64,000 bases of DNA from an uncultured Collinsella sp. Lineage in GTDB: Bacteria > Actinomycetota > Coriobacteriia > Coriobacteriales > Coriobacteriaceae. The stretch spans positions 1 to 64,000 of the forward strand of contig CATZLI010000004.1 in the NCBI GenBank assembly GCA_958421275.1, in the 5' to 3' direction. Numbering within the stretch: the first letter of the stretch is position 1; the number at the start of each line of letters is the position of its first letter. Positions 23,639 through 32,514 of the stretch are shown piece by piece. The notes below the pieces were generated by a model. The model had not been told where the DNA came from. It worked only from the letters and a program-made list of their open reading frames with translations, and searched no databases. Both the position numbers and the translations under genes were made by a program.

Positions 23639-25099
23639 ATGAGCGAGAACGATTCCCAGCGCCCCCAGGATCCGGGTAATGCCGGCGAGACTCAGCAGCA
23701 GCCGCGCGTACAGGTGGAGTCGACGCCTGCCGACAGCAACATTCCCTACGTTCAGGCCTACGACACGCAGACCGGCAAGCCGCTGGGCGGCCAACAGGTC
23801 GTGAACAAGCACACGGTGGTCAAGACCAAGACCAAAAAGCTGCCGATCTTTATTACGGCACTCGCCGGTTGTGCCTGCGGCGCCCTGCTGGTCATTGCGC
23901 TCATTATGAGCGGCACGCTCGATATCGGCGGCGGCAGGAACGCCGTGACGGCGGGTGCTTCGGGTTCATCGACGCAAAAGATCACCATCGACTCCGAGGA
24001 CACCACGCTGGCCGAGGCCGTCTCTGCCAAGGCCCTGCCCTCTGTCGTTTCCATTACCGCCACTTCGAGCGGCAGCCAAAATGGCTCGCTTTCGCAGTCT
24101 GCCGACGAGTCGGATGGTTCGGGCAGCGTCGGTTCGGGCGTTGTGCTCGATACCGAGGGTCACATCCTCACCAACAACCATGTGGTCGATGGCTATGACC
24201 AGTACGTGGTTACCATGGATGACGGCACCACCTATGAGGCCGAGTTCGTGGGCAACGACGCCTCGAGCGACCTGGCCGTCATCAAGCTCAAGGATGCTGA
24301 CGCCTCCAAGCTCACGCCGATCGAGATTGGTGATTCCTCCAAGCTCAACGTGGGCGAGTGGGTCATGGCGATTGGCTCGCCGTTCGGCAACGAGCAGTCT
24401 GTCTCCACGGGTATTGTGTCGGCGCTGTATCGCTCCACGGCCATGAGCTCTACCAGCGGTAACACCATCTACGCCAACATGATCCAGACCGATGCCGCCA
24501 TCAACCCGGGCAATTCCGGCGGCGCGCTCGTCAACGACAATGGCGAGCTGGTGGGTATCAACTCGCTCATCGAGAGCTACTCGGGCTCCAGCTCTGGCGT
24601 GGGTTTTGCCATTCCGGTTAACTACGCCAAGAACATTGCCGACCAGATTATCGACGGCAAGACGCCGGTGCATCCATACATGGGCGCTACGCTTTCGAGC
24701 GTCAATGCGCTCAACGCCCGCACCAACAAGCTGAGCACCGATAGCGGCGCGTATGTGGCAAGCGTCGTCGAGGACGGTCCTGCCGCCAAGGCTGGCATCC
24801 AAGAGGGCGATGTCATTACTAAGCTGGGCGACGATGAGATTACGAGCGCCGATGGCCTGATCATCGCGCTACGCAGCCACGAGGTGGGCGAGAAGGTCGA
24901 GATCACGCTCGTGCGCGGCAAGGAAGAGAAGAAGGTCACGGTTGAGTTGGGCTCTGACGAGGAGCTGCAGAGCCAGCAGCAGGACGACAGCGCGACCGAC
25001 ACCGGCAACGGCGGCATCACCGACGAGCAGTTGCGCCAGTACCTGGAGGAGCTGTTGGGCCAGCAGGGCCAGGGTCAAGGCTACGGCCAGGGTTACTAG
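23639..25099 (+). CDS. HtrA/DegP-like membrane-anchored serine protease with PDZ domain
   Basis: 486-residue surface protease for protein quality control. A cytoplasmic N-terminus of ~75 residues is followed by one membrane helix (IFITALAGCACGALLVIALI, about 77-97), a trypsin-like domain with the triad His181 (TNNHVV), Asp211 (SSDLAVIKL) and Ser293 (GNSGGALV), and a PDZ domain (about 360-450, GAYVASVVEDGPAAKAGIQ). The C-terminus is Gln/Gly-rich (GQQGQGQGYGQGY). The ATG at 23639 follows GAAAGGA. It is probably transcribed alone, between a hairpin and a terminator. Confidence 0.93.
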   Translation: MSENDSQRPQDPGNAGETQQQPRVQVESTPADSNIPYVQAYDTQTGKPLGGQQVVNKHTVVKTKTKKLPIFITALAGCACGALLVIALIMSGTLDIGGGRNAVTAGASGSSTQKITIDSEDTTLAEAVSAKALPSVVSITATSSGSQNGSLSQSADESDGSGSVGSGVVLDTEGHILTNNHVVDGYDQYVVTMDDGTTYEAEFVGNDASSDLAVIKLKDADASKLTPIEIGDSSKLNVGEWVMAIGSPFGNEQSVSTGIVSALYRSTAMSSTSGNTIYANMIQTDAAINPGNSGGALVNDNGELVGINSLIESYSGSSSGVGFAIPVNYAKNIADQIIDGKTPVHPYMGATLSSVNALNARTNKLSTDSGAYVASVVEDGPAAKAGIQEGDVITKLGDDEITSADGLIIALRSHEVGEKVEITLVRGKEEKKVTVELGSDEELQSQQQDDSATDTGNGGITDEQLRQYLEELLGQQGQGQGYGQGY

Positions 25100-25126
25100 C
25101 GAGCCGTTTCGCACATATCGAGGCCA

Positions 25127-25166
25127 GAGGGGCTGTCCCATCAACGTGGGACGGCCCCTCTTTTCT
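25127..25166 (+). terminator. Terminator after the htrA-type gene
   Basis: GAGGGGCTGTCCCA and the near-complement GTGGGACGGCCCCTC around TCAAC, followed by TTTTCTTATT. Confidence 0.85.
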
Positions 25167-25168
25167 TA

Positions 25169-25204
25169 TTGATCCGTTGGGGACGGAGGAAAACGGATCA
25201 TTTA
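25169..25204. repeat. Palindromic repeat, family E copy 1
   Basis: TGATCCGTT and AACGGATCA flank GGGGACGGAGGAA. The complement of its right part (AATGATCCGTTTTCCTCCGT) appears again at 32451-32470 inside the end of an ABC transporter gene. Confidence 0.55.
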
Positions 25205-25347
25205 GAGTTGATAAGAGCATGGTTGGATCGCGCGATCAACCCCGGTCTGGCGGCTGCCGATTCGGTGCGGTTCGAAAGGGTTATTCGGCGTCATGGTGAC
25301 CGGTGGTACTCTAGTATCCGTTTGAAATCGAGCGAAGGAGTGCCGCT

Positions 25348-27576
25348 ATGGAGCAATCGAGCCTGTTTGGTGACGGTGTGGACATCGATACCGAAACGCC
25401 CGCGAGCGCGGATGTCGCTGCACCGGCCGATGCCCGTGCCCAGGCGGCAGCGCGCGCGGCCGAGTTGCGCCACGAGCTCGATTACCACGCCTATCGCTAC
25501 TACATGCTCGACGCGCCCGAGATCACAGACGCCGCCTTTGACAAAATGCTCGTTGAACTGCAGGAAATCGAGGCGACCTACCCTGACCTGGTGACGTCCG
25601 ACAGCTATACCCAGCGCGTGGGCGGGTACGTGAGCGAGCAGTTTACGCCGGTCACGCATATGGCGCGCATGTATTCCATGGACGATGCCATGGATCTGGA
25701 CGAACTCGACGCATGGCTCCAGCGGGCCGAGGATGCGCTCGGTGCCGGTAGCGTCACCTATACCTGCGAGCTTAAGATCGACGGCCTGGGCGTGGCACTT
25801 ACCTACCAAAACGGCACCTTCGTACGCGCGGCCACACGTGGCGATGGCACCACGGGCGAGGACGTGTCGCTCAACGTCCGTACCATCAAGGATGTGCCCA
25901 TGCACCTGTCCGAGCCGGCGCTCGCTCACATGGGCGCCGACCGCGACCGTGCCATCGAGGTGCGCGGCGAGGTCTACATGCCTAAGGGCAGCTTTGTTCG
26001 CCTGAATGAAGAGGCCGATGCCGAGGGGCGCGACCCCTTCGCCAACCCGCGCAACGCTGCCGCCGGCAGCCTGCGTCAGAAGGATCCCAAGGTCACGGCG
26101 CGCCGCGACCTAGCCACCTTTATCTACGCCATCGCCGATACCGATCCGCTGCACGTTCACAGCCAGCGCGAATTTCTCGACTGGCTGCGCAACGCCGGCT
26201 TTAGCGTCAACCCCAACGTGGCTCGTTGCGCCACGCCGGCCGAGGTTCACGAGTTCTGTGCCCAGGCGCTCGAGCACCGCGGCGACCTGGATTACGACAT
26301 CGACGGCGTGGTCGTAAAGGTCGACAGCTTCCAGCAGCAGCTCGACCTGGGCTTTACCGCCCGCGCGCCGCGCTGGGCCATCGCCTTTAAGTTCCCGCCC
26401 GAGGAAATGCAGACCGTCCTGCGCGAAATTCGCATCCAGGTGGGCCGCACCGGCGTGCTCACGCCGGTCGCCGAGTTCGATCCGGTGACGGTTGCCGGCT
26501 CCACCATCGCGCGCGCCACGCTGCACAACATCGACGAGATCCGTCGCAAAAACGTGCGCGAGGGCGACACCATCATCGTGCACAAGGCGGGTGACGTGAT
26601 CCCCGAGGTCGTGGGCCCGGTGCTCGACAGGCGCCCGGCCGATTCGGTCGACTGGCAGATGCCCGAGGTTTGCCCCGTGTGCGGCAGCCCCGTGGTCCAC
26701 GAGGATGGCGAGGTGGCCTACCGCTGCGTGTCCATCGACTGCCCCGCGCAGCTCAAGGAGCGCCTGCTCCACTGGGTGAGCCGCGGCTGCATGGACGTCG
26801 ACGGCCTGGGCGACGAGATTGTCGACAAGATGATCGCCGCTGGCCTGATCCACGATGTCGCGGACTTCTACCAGCTCACGGTGGACGACATCGCAGACCT
26901 GGACACGGGGCGCACCTATGCCAGCTCCAACAGCAAAAAGGGCGTCAAGAAGGGCGACCCCATCCCGGTGGGCCTCAAGACGGCCGAGAAAATCATCGCC
27001 GAGCTCAACAAGTCCAAGAGCCAGCCACTCGGTCGCGTACTGTTTGCCCTGGGCATCCGCCACGTGGGCAAGAGCGTGGGCGAGGTCATCGCTGAGCGAT
27101 TCCTGTCGATTGACAAGCTCATCTTGGCGAGCGAAGAGGACATCGCCGAGTGCGAGGGCATCGGTCCCAAGATTGCGGCGAGCGTCAAGCAGTTCCTGGC
27201 CGTGCCCGAGAACCTTGCCGTGCTGGAGCGCCTGCGCCAAGCGGGCCTTTCGCTCGAGGTCGACTTGGGCGCCGCGCACGCGCAGGCCGCAGCCGACGCT
27301 GGCGTGGCAGGCGAGCTCGCCGACGCACAGCCACTCGCGGGTCTGACCTTCGTGCTCACCGGCACGCTCGTCAACCGCACCCGCGACGAGGCGGGTGCGG
27401 CGCTCAAGGTACTCGGTGCCAAGGTTTCGGGCAGTGTGTCAAAGAAGACGAGCTACCTGGTCGCCGGTCCCAAAGCGGGCTCCAAGCTCACCAAGGCCGA
27501 GCAGCTGGGCGTGCCCGTGCTGGACGAGGACGCACTCGAGCAGATTCTTGCGACTGGTGAGGTGCCCCAGGCTTAG
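25348..27576 (+). CDS. ligA: NAD-dependent DNA ligase LigA
   Basis: Replication and repair ligase sealing nicks with NAD, 742 residues, slightly above the usual 670 because of a longer N-terminus (about 35 extra residues) and tail. Visible parts: Ia domain helix (YHAYRYYMLDAPEITDAAFD), active-site Lys143 in LKIDGLG, the OB-fold region, the four-cysteine zinc finger (CPVCGSPV and YRCVSIDCPAQ), helix-hairpin-helix repeats (ALGIRHVGKSVGE, CEGIGPKIA) and a C-terminal BRCT domain (GLTFVLTGTLVNRTRDEA). The ATG at 25348 follows GAAGGAG. Followed by a terminator. Confidence 0.97.
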   Translation: MEQSSLFGDGVDIDTETPASADVAAPADARAQAAARAAELRHELDYHAYRYYMLDAPEITDAAFDKMLVELQEIEATYPDLVTSDSYTQRVGGYVSEQFTPVTHMARMYSMDDAMDLDELDAWLQRAEDALGAGSVTYTCELKIDGLGVALTYQNGTFVRAATRGDGTTGEDVSLNVRTIKDVPMHLSEPALAHMGADRDRAIEVRGEVYMPKGSFVRLNEEADAEGRDPFANPRNAAAGSLRQKDPKVTARRDLATFIYAIADTDPLHVHSQREFLDWLRNAGFSVNPNVARCATPAEVHEFCAQALEHRGDLDYDIDGVVVKVDSFQQQLDLGFTARAPRWAIAFKFPPEEMQTVLREIRIQVGRTGVLTPVAEFDPVTVAGSTIARATLHNIDEIRRKNVREGDTIIVHKAGDVIPEVVGPVLDRRPADSVDWQMPEVCPVCGSPVVHEDGEVAYRCVSIDCPAQLKERLLHWVSRGCMDVDGLGDEIVDKMIAAGLIHDVADFYQLTVDDIADLDTGRTYASSNSKKGVKKGDPIPVGLKTAEKIIAELNKSKSQPLGRVLFALGIRHVGKSVGEVIAERFLSIDKLILASEEDIAECEGIGPKIAASVKQFLAVPENLAVLERLRQAGLSLEVDLGAAHAQAAADAGVAGELADAQPLAGLTFVLTGTLVNRTRDEAGAALKVLGAKVSGSVSKKTSYLVAGPKAGSKLTKAEQLGVPVLDEDALEQILATGEVPQA

Positions 27577-27597
27577 CGCATTGATAGCCAAATTGAA

Positions 27598-27640
27598 GAA
27601 CCGCCCGGAAGCACGATGCCTTCCGGGCGGTTCTTATTTG
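27598..27640 (+). terminator. Terminator after ligA
   Basis: GAACCGCCCGGAAG and CTTCCGGGCGGTTC form a perfect 14-bp stem around CACGATGC, then TTATTT. Confidence 0.9.
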
Positions 27641-27718
27641 GACGGAGCAACGGGCACCGTGATCTGCGTCACGTAGGTTGTGGGGTTATCGCTGATGATG
27701 TCGTCGATCAGGGCGATC
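27630..27718. repeat. 89-bp direct repeat, left copy
   Basis: About 85 percent identical to 28978-29066. It contains the gene remnant described separately. The two copies bracket the toxin-antitoxin genes. Confidence 0.75.
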
Positions 27719-27753
27719 CTGCGAACCAGTGCCGTCCCGGAGCGATAAGAGAT
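27634..27753 (-). pseudogene. C-terminal gene remnant, copy 1
   Basis: A 39-codon open stretch with no start codon, ending IISDNPTTYVTQITVPVAPS-K-stop. The last 28 residues match copy 2 at 28982 at 23-24 positions, with mostly conservative or silent changes between the DNA copies, which implies both derive from a real coding sequence. The parent protein was not recognised. Confidence 0.55.
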
Positions 27754-27874
27754 TCATGCAGGGCAGAGGGACCTCACAATGATGGTTGTCTCCATTGCGG
27801 CGGTCTTTATATATATGAATATTAACATTAACGTGTATACTTAGCAGTGAAGATATATGTTGAGAGGAGCAGTT

Positions 27875-28267
27875 ATGGTTACGGTCGCGTTTTCGGAGCT
27901 GCGCCAAAACCTTACGCAGGTGGCCGAAAGGGTTGCCAATGATGGCGAGGAGGTTGTGGTCTTCAAGCGGAGCAAGCCGTTGTTCAAGATCGTGCCGCTC
28001 GACTATGAAAGCCCCGTTGCGGTGGAATATGACGCTGCTCAGGAGCGTGGGGGCGCAAAGCCGGCGTGCGGCACGGACAAGCCCAAGCGCGACGTGGGTA
28101 CGATGTGGCATCCCAAGATCACCTGGAAGGAGATTCGCGAGATGCTCGCGGAGAATGAGGACTACCAGGAGTATCTCGATATCGTGGCTAACATGCCAAA
28201 GGGAACGCCGCTCGATACGATGACGGTTGAAGACGAAAAGCGCGTCGCGAGGGAGCGCTACCTATGA
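27875..28267 (+). CDS. Phd/YefM-type antitoxin with C-terminal extension
   Basis: 130-residue antitoxin. Residues 1-45 form the Phd/YefM DNA-binding fold (VAFSELRQNLTQVAERV, EEVVVFKRSKPLFKIVPL). The remaining 85 residues, including DVGTMWHPKITWKEIREML, are probably the toxin-binding part and are longer than in typical members. The ATG at 27875 follows GAGAGGAGC. The stop codon overlaps the toxin start (ATGA), a typical toxin-antitoxin arrangement. It would neutralise the PIN RNase and repress its own promoter; TATACT at 27836-27841 is a possible -10. Confidence 0.85.
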   Translation: MVTVAFSELRQNLTQVAERVANDGEEVVVFKRSKPLFKIVPLDYESPVAVEYDAAQERGGAKPACGTDKPKRDVGTMWHPKITWKEIREMLAENEDYQEYLDIVANMPKGTPLDTMTVEDEKRVARERYL

Positions 28268-28686
28268 GGGCATTTCTCGATACCAATTTTCTGCTCGATT
28301 GCGTGCTGCCGGGCCGGCCGGAGCATGGGGCGGCGCAAACGACCAAGGGGCTCGTTGACGTGGGACTTATCGAGGGTGTTGTTTCGGCCTGCTCTCTCAA
28401 GGACGCGTACTACATTCTCACTAAACAGGCAGGCGAGGCGCGCGCCCGCGAGGTAGTGCGCGACTGTCTTAAGAGCTACTCGGTAGAGCCTCTCGACCAA
28501 GAGGCTTGTTTTACCTCCGCCTATTCCGATGAGCCGGACTTTGAGGACGGCTGTATCCGTGCGATGGCCGAGCGTGCCGGCGTGGACTTTATCATCACGC
28601 GTGACCGCGCCGCTTTTGTGCGCTCGACCATCAAGACCTTCTCGCCTGCAGAGTTCATCCGTGCGTTTCCGATTCCGGAGGAGTAA
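28264..28686 (+). CDS. PIN-domain RNase toxin (VapC-like)
   Basis: 140-residue PIN-domain protein. Acidic metal-binding residues are visible at Asp6 (AFLDTNFLLD), Asp95 (DFEDGCIRA, the usual DFEDALQ region) and Asp114 (IITRDRAAF). PIN toxins cut tRNA, rRNA or mRNA and stop growth until neutralised. It overlaps its antitoxin by 4 bp. All catalytic positions appear intact, so the module is probably functional. Confidence 0.85.
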   Translation: MRAFLDTNFLLDCVLPGRPEHGAAQTTKGLVDVGLIEGVVSACSLKDAYYILTKQAGEARAREVVRDCLKSYSVEPLDQEACFTSAYSDEPDFEDGCIRAMAERAGVDFIITRDRAAFVRSTIKTFSPAEFIRAFPIPEE

Positions 28687-28747
28687 AACTGCCATATCGG
28701 GGACTGTCCCCGGCGTTTAGCGAGCTTGTTGGGAGGCTCCTGGTCCA

Positions 28748-28939
28748 GTGACTGTTACAAAAAACGGCTATAGCAAATTTGTTGTACTTCGATCCGAGGA
28801 CTACGACCTCATGGTTCAGGAACAGGCTAAGGCTCGTCTGATGGCTCGTATAGCTGTGGCCGAGCGGGAGCGTGCTGCTGGCATGGCGCGTGATGCCTTT
28901 GAGGCTCTCGATGACCTTGAGGCAAAATATGGCCTATAA
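28748..28939 (+). pseudogene. Phd/YefM antitoxin, N-terminally truncated
   Basis: 63 codons from a GTG at 28748. TVTKNGYSKFVVLRSEDYDLM is the second half of the Phd/YefM DNA-binding fold, which normally has about 30 more residues before it; those are missing, and the sequence upstream of 28738 is unrelated. The C-terminal half (QAKARLMARIAVAERERAAG and on) is the toxin-binding helix region. A GGGAGG lies upstream, so the fragment might still be translated, but DNA binding would be impaired. Confidence 0.7.
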
Positions 28940-29024
28940 CGTCAAGATTCTGCCTTCAGCCGAACGTTTTCTGGGCAGTTCTTATTTGGACGGGGCAACG
29001 GGCACCGTGATCTGCGTCACGTAG
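28929..29024 (+). pseudogene. RelE/ParE-type toxin, 15-codon stub
   Basis: The frame begins MAYNVKILPSAERFL, which matches the start of RelE/ParE-family toxins, and overlaps the antitoxin fragment by 11 bp. After about 15 codons it runs into the right-hand direct repeat at 28975-28978 and stops at 29022-29024. The toxin body is gone, so this is an inactivated module. Confidence 0.7.
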
Positions 29025-29066
29025 GTCGCTGGGTCGTCACTGATGATGTTGTCGATCAGGGCGATC
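28978..29066. repeat. 89-bp direct repeat, right copy
   Basis: Same orientation as 27630-27718, offset by exactly 1348 bp. Its left end marks the truncation point of the RelE/ParE stub. Confidence 0.75.
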
Positions 29067-29079
29067 TCGCGTTGCCCCG
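28982..29079 (-). pseudogene. C-terminal gene remnant, copy 2
   Basis: Reads EIALIDNIISDDPATYVTQI, then TVPVAPSK-stop, related to the remnant at 27634. It begins directly after the MATE stop codon with no start of its own. Confidence 0.5.
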
Positions 29080-30426
29080 CTACGCTGCCAACTTGTCAAA
29101 AGCCCCGCGCCGGTTGAGCACGGTAAACGCGACAACACAGATGACCGCCGACAAAATCGATCCGCACGGCGAGGCGATACCCATGGGAAACAACGTATCG
29201 GAATAGGCGTTCGACAGCAGCCACGCGCCCGGCACGCGAATGAGCGCCACGGCCAGCACGTTGTGCGCAAAGCCGATGTAGCTCTTGCCGTATGCAGCGA
29301 AAAAGCCGCTAAAGCAAATGTGGATGCCGGCAAAGATTGCATCGAAAATGTAGCTGCGCATATAGCCGGTGCCGGCAGCGACCACCGCGGCGTCCTTGGC
29401 AAAAAAGCCGATAAACGCCGGCGCCACCAGCCACATCAGTACCGTGATCAGACAGCCGTACACCACCGAGATCGTCATGGCGTCCTTGAGCACCTGACGC
29501 GCGCGGTCGCCCTTGCCCGCGCCGGCGTTTTGCGCCGTGAGCGCGCTGACGGTGGCGCCCATGGAACTCGGCACAATGAACAAAAAGCTGATCATCTTCT
29601 CGACCAGGCCCACGGCGGCGGCGTCGACGAGCCCTCGGTGGTTGGCGATGACGGTGATAAACATAAACGCCACCTGGATGCAGCCGTCCTGCACGGCCAC
29701 AGGCACGCCGATCTTAAGAATGCTGCCGAGCACCTCGGGCTGGGGGCGCAGGTCGCTGCGCTTAACGTGGATGTTCGTGCGGCGGCTCTTGAGCCACACA
29801 AGCGCGAGGGCAACGCTGGCCGTCTGCGCGGTCACCGTGCCGAGCGCCGCGCCCACGGGGCCGAGCCCCATGTGGCCGATAAACAGAAAATCGAGCGCGA
29901 TGTTGATGATGCATGCCACGCCGATCACGTACATAGGCGAGCGCGAATCGCCCAGCCCGCGAAAGATGGCCGAAAGAATGTTGTATGCGGCGATAAAGGG
30001 AATGCCCATGAAGCATATACGCAGGTAGGCGGCGGTGCCTTCGACTGCCTCGGGCGGCGTGCCAATGAGTGCCACGATCTGCGGGCACAGTGCGAGCAGG
30101 ATAGCGGCCAGCACCACCGAGACGCCCATAAAGAGCGTGATGGTGTTGCCGATGGCGGTCTCGGCGCGGTCAAACCGACGCGAGCCCACAGCGTGGCCGA
30201 CGATAACCGTCGTTCCCATGGCCAGGCCCACGAGCGTCACAGTGATGATATAGAGCGTCTGCGCGCCATTGCCCACGGCGGTGATGCCGGCGGCACCGCT
30301 GAACTGCCCCATCATGTACAGGTCGGCCATGCCGTAGAGCATCTGCAAAAAGTACGAGAGCATATAGGGCAGGGCAAAGACCGCGATGGTCTTAAGGACA
30401 TTGCCGCGTGTGAGGTCGTGTTCCAT
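29080..30426 (-). CDS. MATE-family efflux transporter
   Basis: 448-residue multidrug and toxic compound extrusion transporter with about 12 membrane helices, exporting organic cations or drugs by sodium or proton antiport. The N-terminal half begins MEHDLTRGNVLKTIAVFALP with the MATE pattern YMLSYFLQMLYGMADLYMMGQFSGAAGI and a second half starting at GVPVAVQDGCIQVAFMFI. Length is typical. It is divergent from a heterodimeric ABC exporter across 258 bp that contains operator-like repeats, so the two exporters may respond to one regulator. Confidence 0.92.
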   Translation of the reverse strand: MEHDLTRGNVLKTIAVFALPYMLSYFLQMLYGMADLYMMGQFSGAAGITAVGNGAQTLYIITVTLVGLAMGTTVIVGHAVGSRRFDRAETAIGNTITLFMGVSVVLAAILLALCPQIVALIGTPPEAVEGTAAYLRICFMGIPFIAAYNILSAIFRGLGDSRSPMYVIGVACIINIALDFLFIGHMGLGPVGAALGTVTAQTASVALALVWLKSRRTNIHVKRSDLRPQPEVLGSILKIGVPVAVQDGCIQVAFMFITVIANHRGLVDAAAVGLVEKMISFLFIVPSSMGATVSALTAQNAGAGKGDRARQVLKDAMTISVVYGCLITVLMWLVAPAFIGFFAKDAAVVAAGTGYMRSYIFDAIFAGIHICFSGFFAAYGKSYIGFAHNVLAVALIRVPGAWLLSNAYSDTLFPMGIASPCGSILSAVICVVAFTVLNRRGAFDKLAA

Positions 30427-30534
30427 GGGCGGGGCTTTCTGGCTGGGTTTGTTTACGTACCAGTGTAGTGAAAACCCTATAACGATTGTAGAGTCAAGGT
30501 TTGTGATGACGCCGGAGCGAAAAAGTCTCGCGCA

Positions 30535-30645
30535 CCATTATTCCGAGTGAATATGGACACACATCACGAGAACTCGCCGCCGGCGCTAACCTTGCAGAAA
30601 ACGATTTCGGAATACTTGACACCATTATTCGGCGCGCAATAATAC
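30535..30645 (+). promoter_or_regulatory. ABC exporter promoter with operator-like repeats
   Basis: TTGACA at 30616-30621 and TAATAC at 30640-30645 (spacer 18) form a good promoter for the downstream ABC genes. ACCATTATTC occurs twice; the first copy is part of an inverted repeat with GAATATGG (30535-30556), and the spacer of the promoter holds ATTATT...AATAAT. This is consistent with a repressor site. Confidence 0.55.
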
Positions 30646-30684
30646 GTGCGTTTGCGAACAACGTTTGATGGGGGTTGAACCTGC

Positions 30685-32514
30685 GTGCGCAATCTCAAAA
30701 TACTGTTTTCCTATCTAGGGGCATACCGTCGCGATGCCATCCTCGGCGTGTTCTTTGTGTCGGTCGAGACGGTGCTCGAGCTGTTTATCCCGGTCATCAT
30801 GGCCAACATCATCGATGTGGGCGTGCCTGCGGGTGATATCAACTACATGCTGCTGCAGGGGTCGTACATGTTGGTGTGCGCTGCGCTTTCGCTGGTACTG
30901 GGCTTGGGTTATGCACACACGTCCGCCCGCGTTGCCTCGGGCCTAGGCGCTAACCTGCGCGAGGCTGAGTACAAAAAGATTCAGACGCTCGCTTTTGGTA
31001 ACCTGGACAACTACGACGCCAGCTCACTCGTCACCCGCATGACCACGGACATCACCGTTATCCAAAATGCTGTGGGCAACGGCTTTCGCCCTATGGTGCG
31101 CGGCCCGGTGACGCTTATCGTCGGCCTTATCTACGCGCTGATGCTGTCGCGCCCGCTCGCCACCGTCTTTGCGATCATCTTGCCCGTGCTGGCAATCGTG
31201 CTGGGCGTCATCACCTATCGCGTGAGCCCGCTCTACCGCCAACTCCAGACCTCGATGGACCACCTCAACGGCGTGGTACAGGAAGACCTCACCGCCGTGC
31301 GTGCCGTCAAGGCCTACGTTCGTACCGAGCACGAGGAGGCCAAGTTCGACACCGTCAATACCGAGCTCGCGCGCACTGCGACAAAGACCTTTGGCAGCGC
31401 GGTGCTCAACCTGCCGGTGTTTCAGCTGTCGATGTACGTGGCTGCGCTCTCTATCCTGTGGATTGGCGGCCGCATGATTCTCGCCGGCAAGCTGGGCGTG
31501 GGCTCGCTCACGGGCTTTATGAGCTACGTGCTGCTGATCATGAATTCGCTCATGATGATTTCCAACGTGTTTTTGCTGCTCACGCGCGCTCTTACGAGTG
31601 TGGGCCGTATCGCCGAGGTGCTCGATGAGGAGCCCTTTATCGCCAACCCCGCGGGAGACCTCGCGATTGCGGCGCCAGCGGACGGCAGTATCGAGTTTCG
31701 CGATGTTTCCTTTAAATACCGCGCGGATGCAGCCGAGGATGTGCTCGAGCATATCGACCTTCGCATCGAGAGCGGCTCGACGGTGGGCATCCTCGGCGGC
31801 ACGGGCTCGGGCAAGAGCTCACTTGTGCAGCTGATTGCGCGCCTGTACGACGCCACCGAAGGCGCCGTGCTTGTGGGCGGACGCGACGTGCGCGACTACG
31901 ACCTCGCCGCCTTGCGCGACGCTGTGGGCATTGTGCTGCAAAAGAATGTGCTGTTCACGGGCACCGTGCGCGAGAACCTGCAGTGGGGCAATCCGCAGGC
32001 GTCGGACGATGAGCTCCTCGCGGCTTGCCGCGCGGCGTGCGTGGACGAGTTCCTTGATCGCATCGGCGGGCTGGACGGCGAGTTGGGCCAAGGCGGCGCC
32101 GGTGTCTCGGGTGGCCAGAAGCAACGTCTGTGCATCGCGCGCACGCTGCTCAAGCATCCGCGCGTGCTCATTTTTGATGACTCCACCAGCGCGGTCGATA
32201 TGGCGACCGACGCAAAGATTCGCGAGCACATCGCTCGGATTCCCGATGCGACCGTGCTCATCATCGCCCAGCGCATCGCGAGTGTCATGGATGCCGATCG
32301 CATTGTGGTGCTGGACGACGGTCGTGTCCACGGCGTGGGCACGCACGAGGAACTGCTGGCGGGCGACAACATATACCAGGAGATTTACGCCTCGCAGATG
32401 GAGTTTGCGGGGAACGCGGACGCCGGCGATGGCAACGACGGTGGCTGCGCGAATGATCCGTTTTCCTCCGTCGCATGCGGATCACCCTTGGAAGGGGGTG
32501 AGCGCCATGCCTAA
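30685..32514 (+). CDS. ABC exporter, permease-ATPase half, first subunit
   Basis: 609-residue half-transporter of the MdlA/LmrC type. Six membrane helices (about 15-300) precede an ATPase domain with Walker A GGTGSGKSS, signature VSGGQKQRL and Walker B VLIFDDSTSAVD. The residue after Walker B is Asp, not Glu, as in the degenerate site of heterodimeric exporters. Translation starts at a GTG. The last ~25 codons (ANDPFSSVACGSPLEGGE) overlap a dispersed repeat, so the tail is probably acquired. It overlaps the next gene by 8 bp. Confidence 0.92.
   Translation: MRNLKILFSYLGAYRRDAILGVFFVSVETVLELFIPVIMANIIDVGVPAGDINYMLLQGSYMLVCAALSLVLGLGYAHTSARVASGLGANLREAEYKKIQTLAFGNLDNYDASSLVTRMTTDITVIQNAVGNGFRPMVRGPVTLIVGLIYALMLSRPLATVFAIILPVLAIVLGVITYRVSPLYRQLQTSMDHLNGVVQEDLTAVRAVKAYVRTEHEEAKFDTVNTELARTATKTFGSAVLNLPVFQLSMYVAALSILWIGGRMILAGKLGVGSLTGFMSYVLLIMNSLMMISNVFLLLTRALTSVGRIAEVLDEEPFIANPAGDLAIAAPADGSIEFRDVSFKYRADAAEDVLEHIDLRIESGSTVGILGGTGSGKSSLVQLIARLYDATEGAVLVGGRDVRDYDLAALRDAVGIVLQKNVLFTGTVRENLQWGNPQASDDELLAACRAACVDEFLDRIGGLDGELGQGGAGVSGGQKQRLCIARTLLKHPRVLIFDDSTSAVDMATDAKIREHIARIPDATVLIIAQRIASVMDADRIVVLDDGRVHGVGTHEELLAGDNIYQEIYASQMEFAGNADAGDGNDGGCANDPFSSVACGSPLEGGERHA
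32451..32480. repeat. Family E repeat inside the ABC gene end
   Basis: AATGATCCGTTTTCCTCCGT matches the complement of the intergenic repeat at 25169-25204 exactly over 20 bp and continues to CGGATCA. Here it is translated as part of the transporter C-terminus. Confidence 0.6.

Noticed and set aside
27875..29079. Complete mobile island or prophage
   Set aside because: No integrase, transposase or att pair beyond the 89-bp repeats; only toxin-antitoxin genes are present.
31835..32506. Extension of the second ABC subunit upstream to a start at 31835
   Set aside because: That part lies out of frame within the first ABC gene; family homology and a strong ribosome site support 32507.
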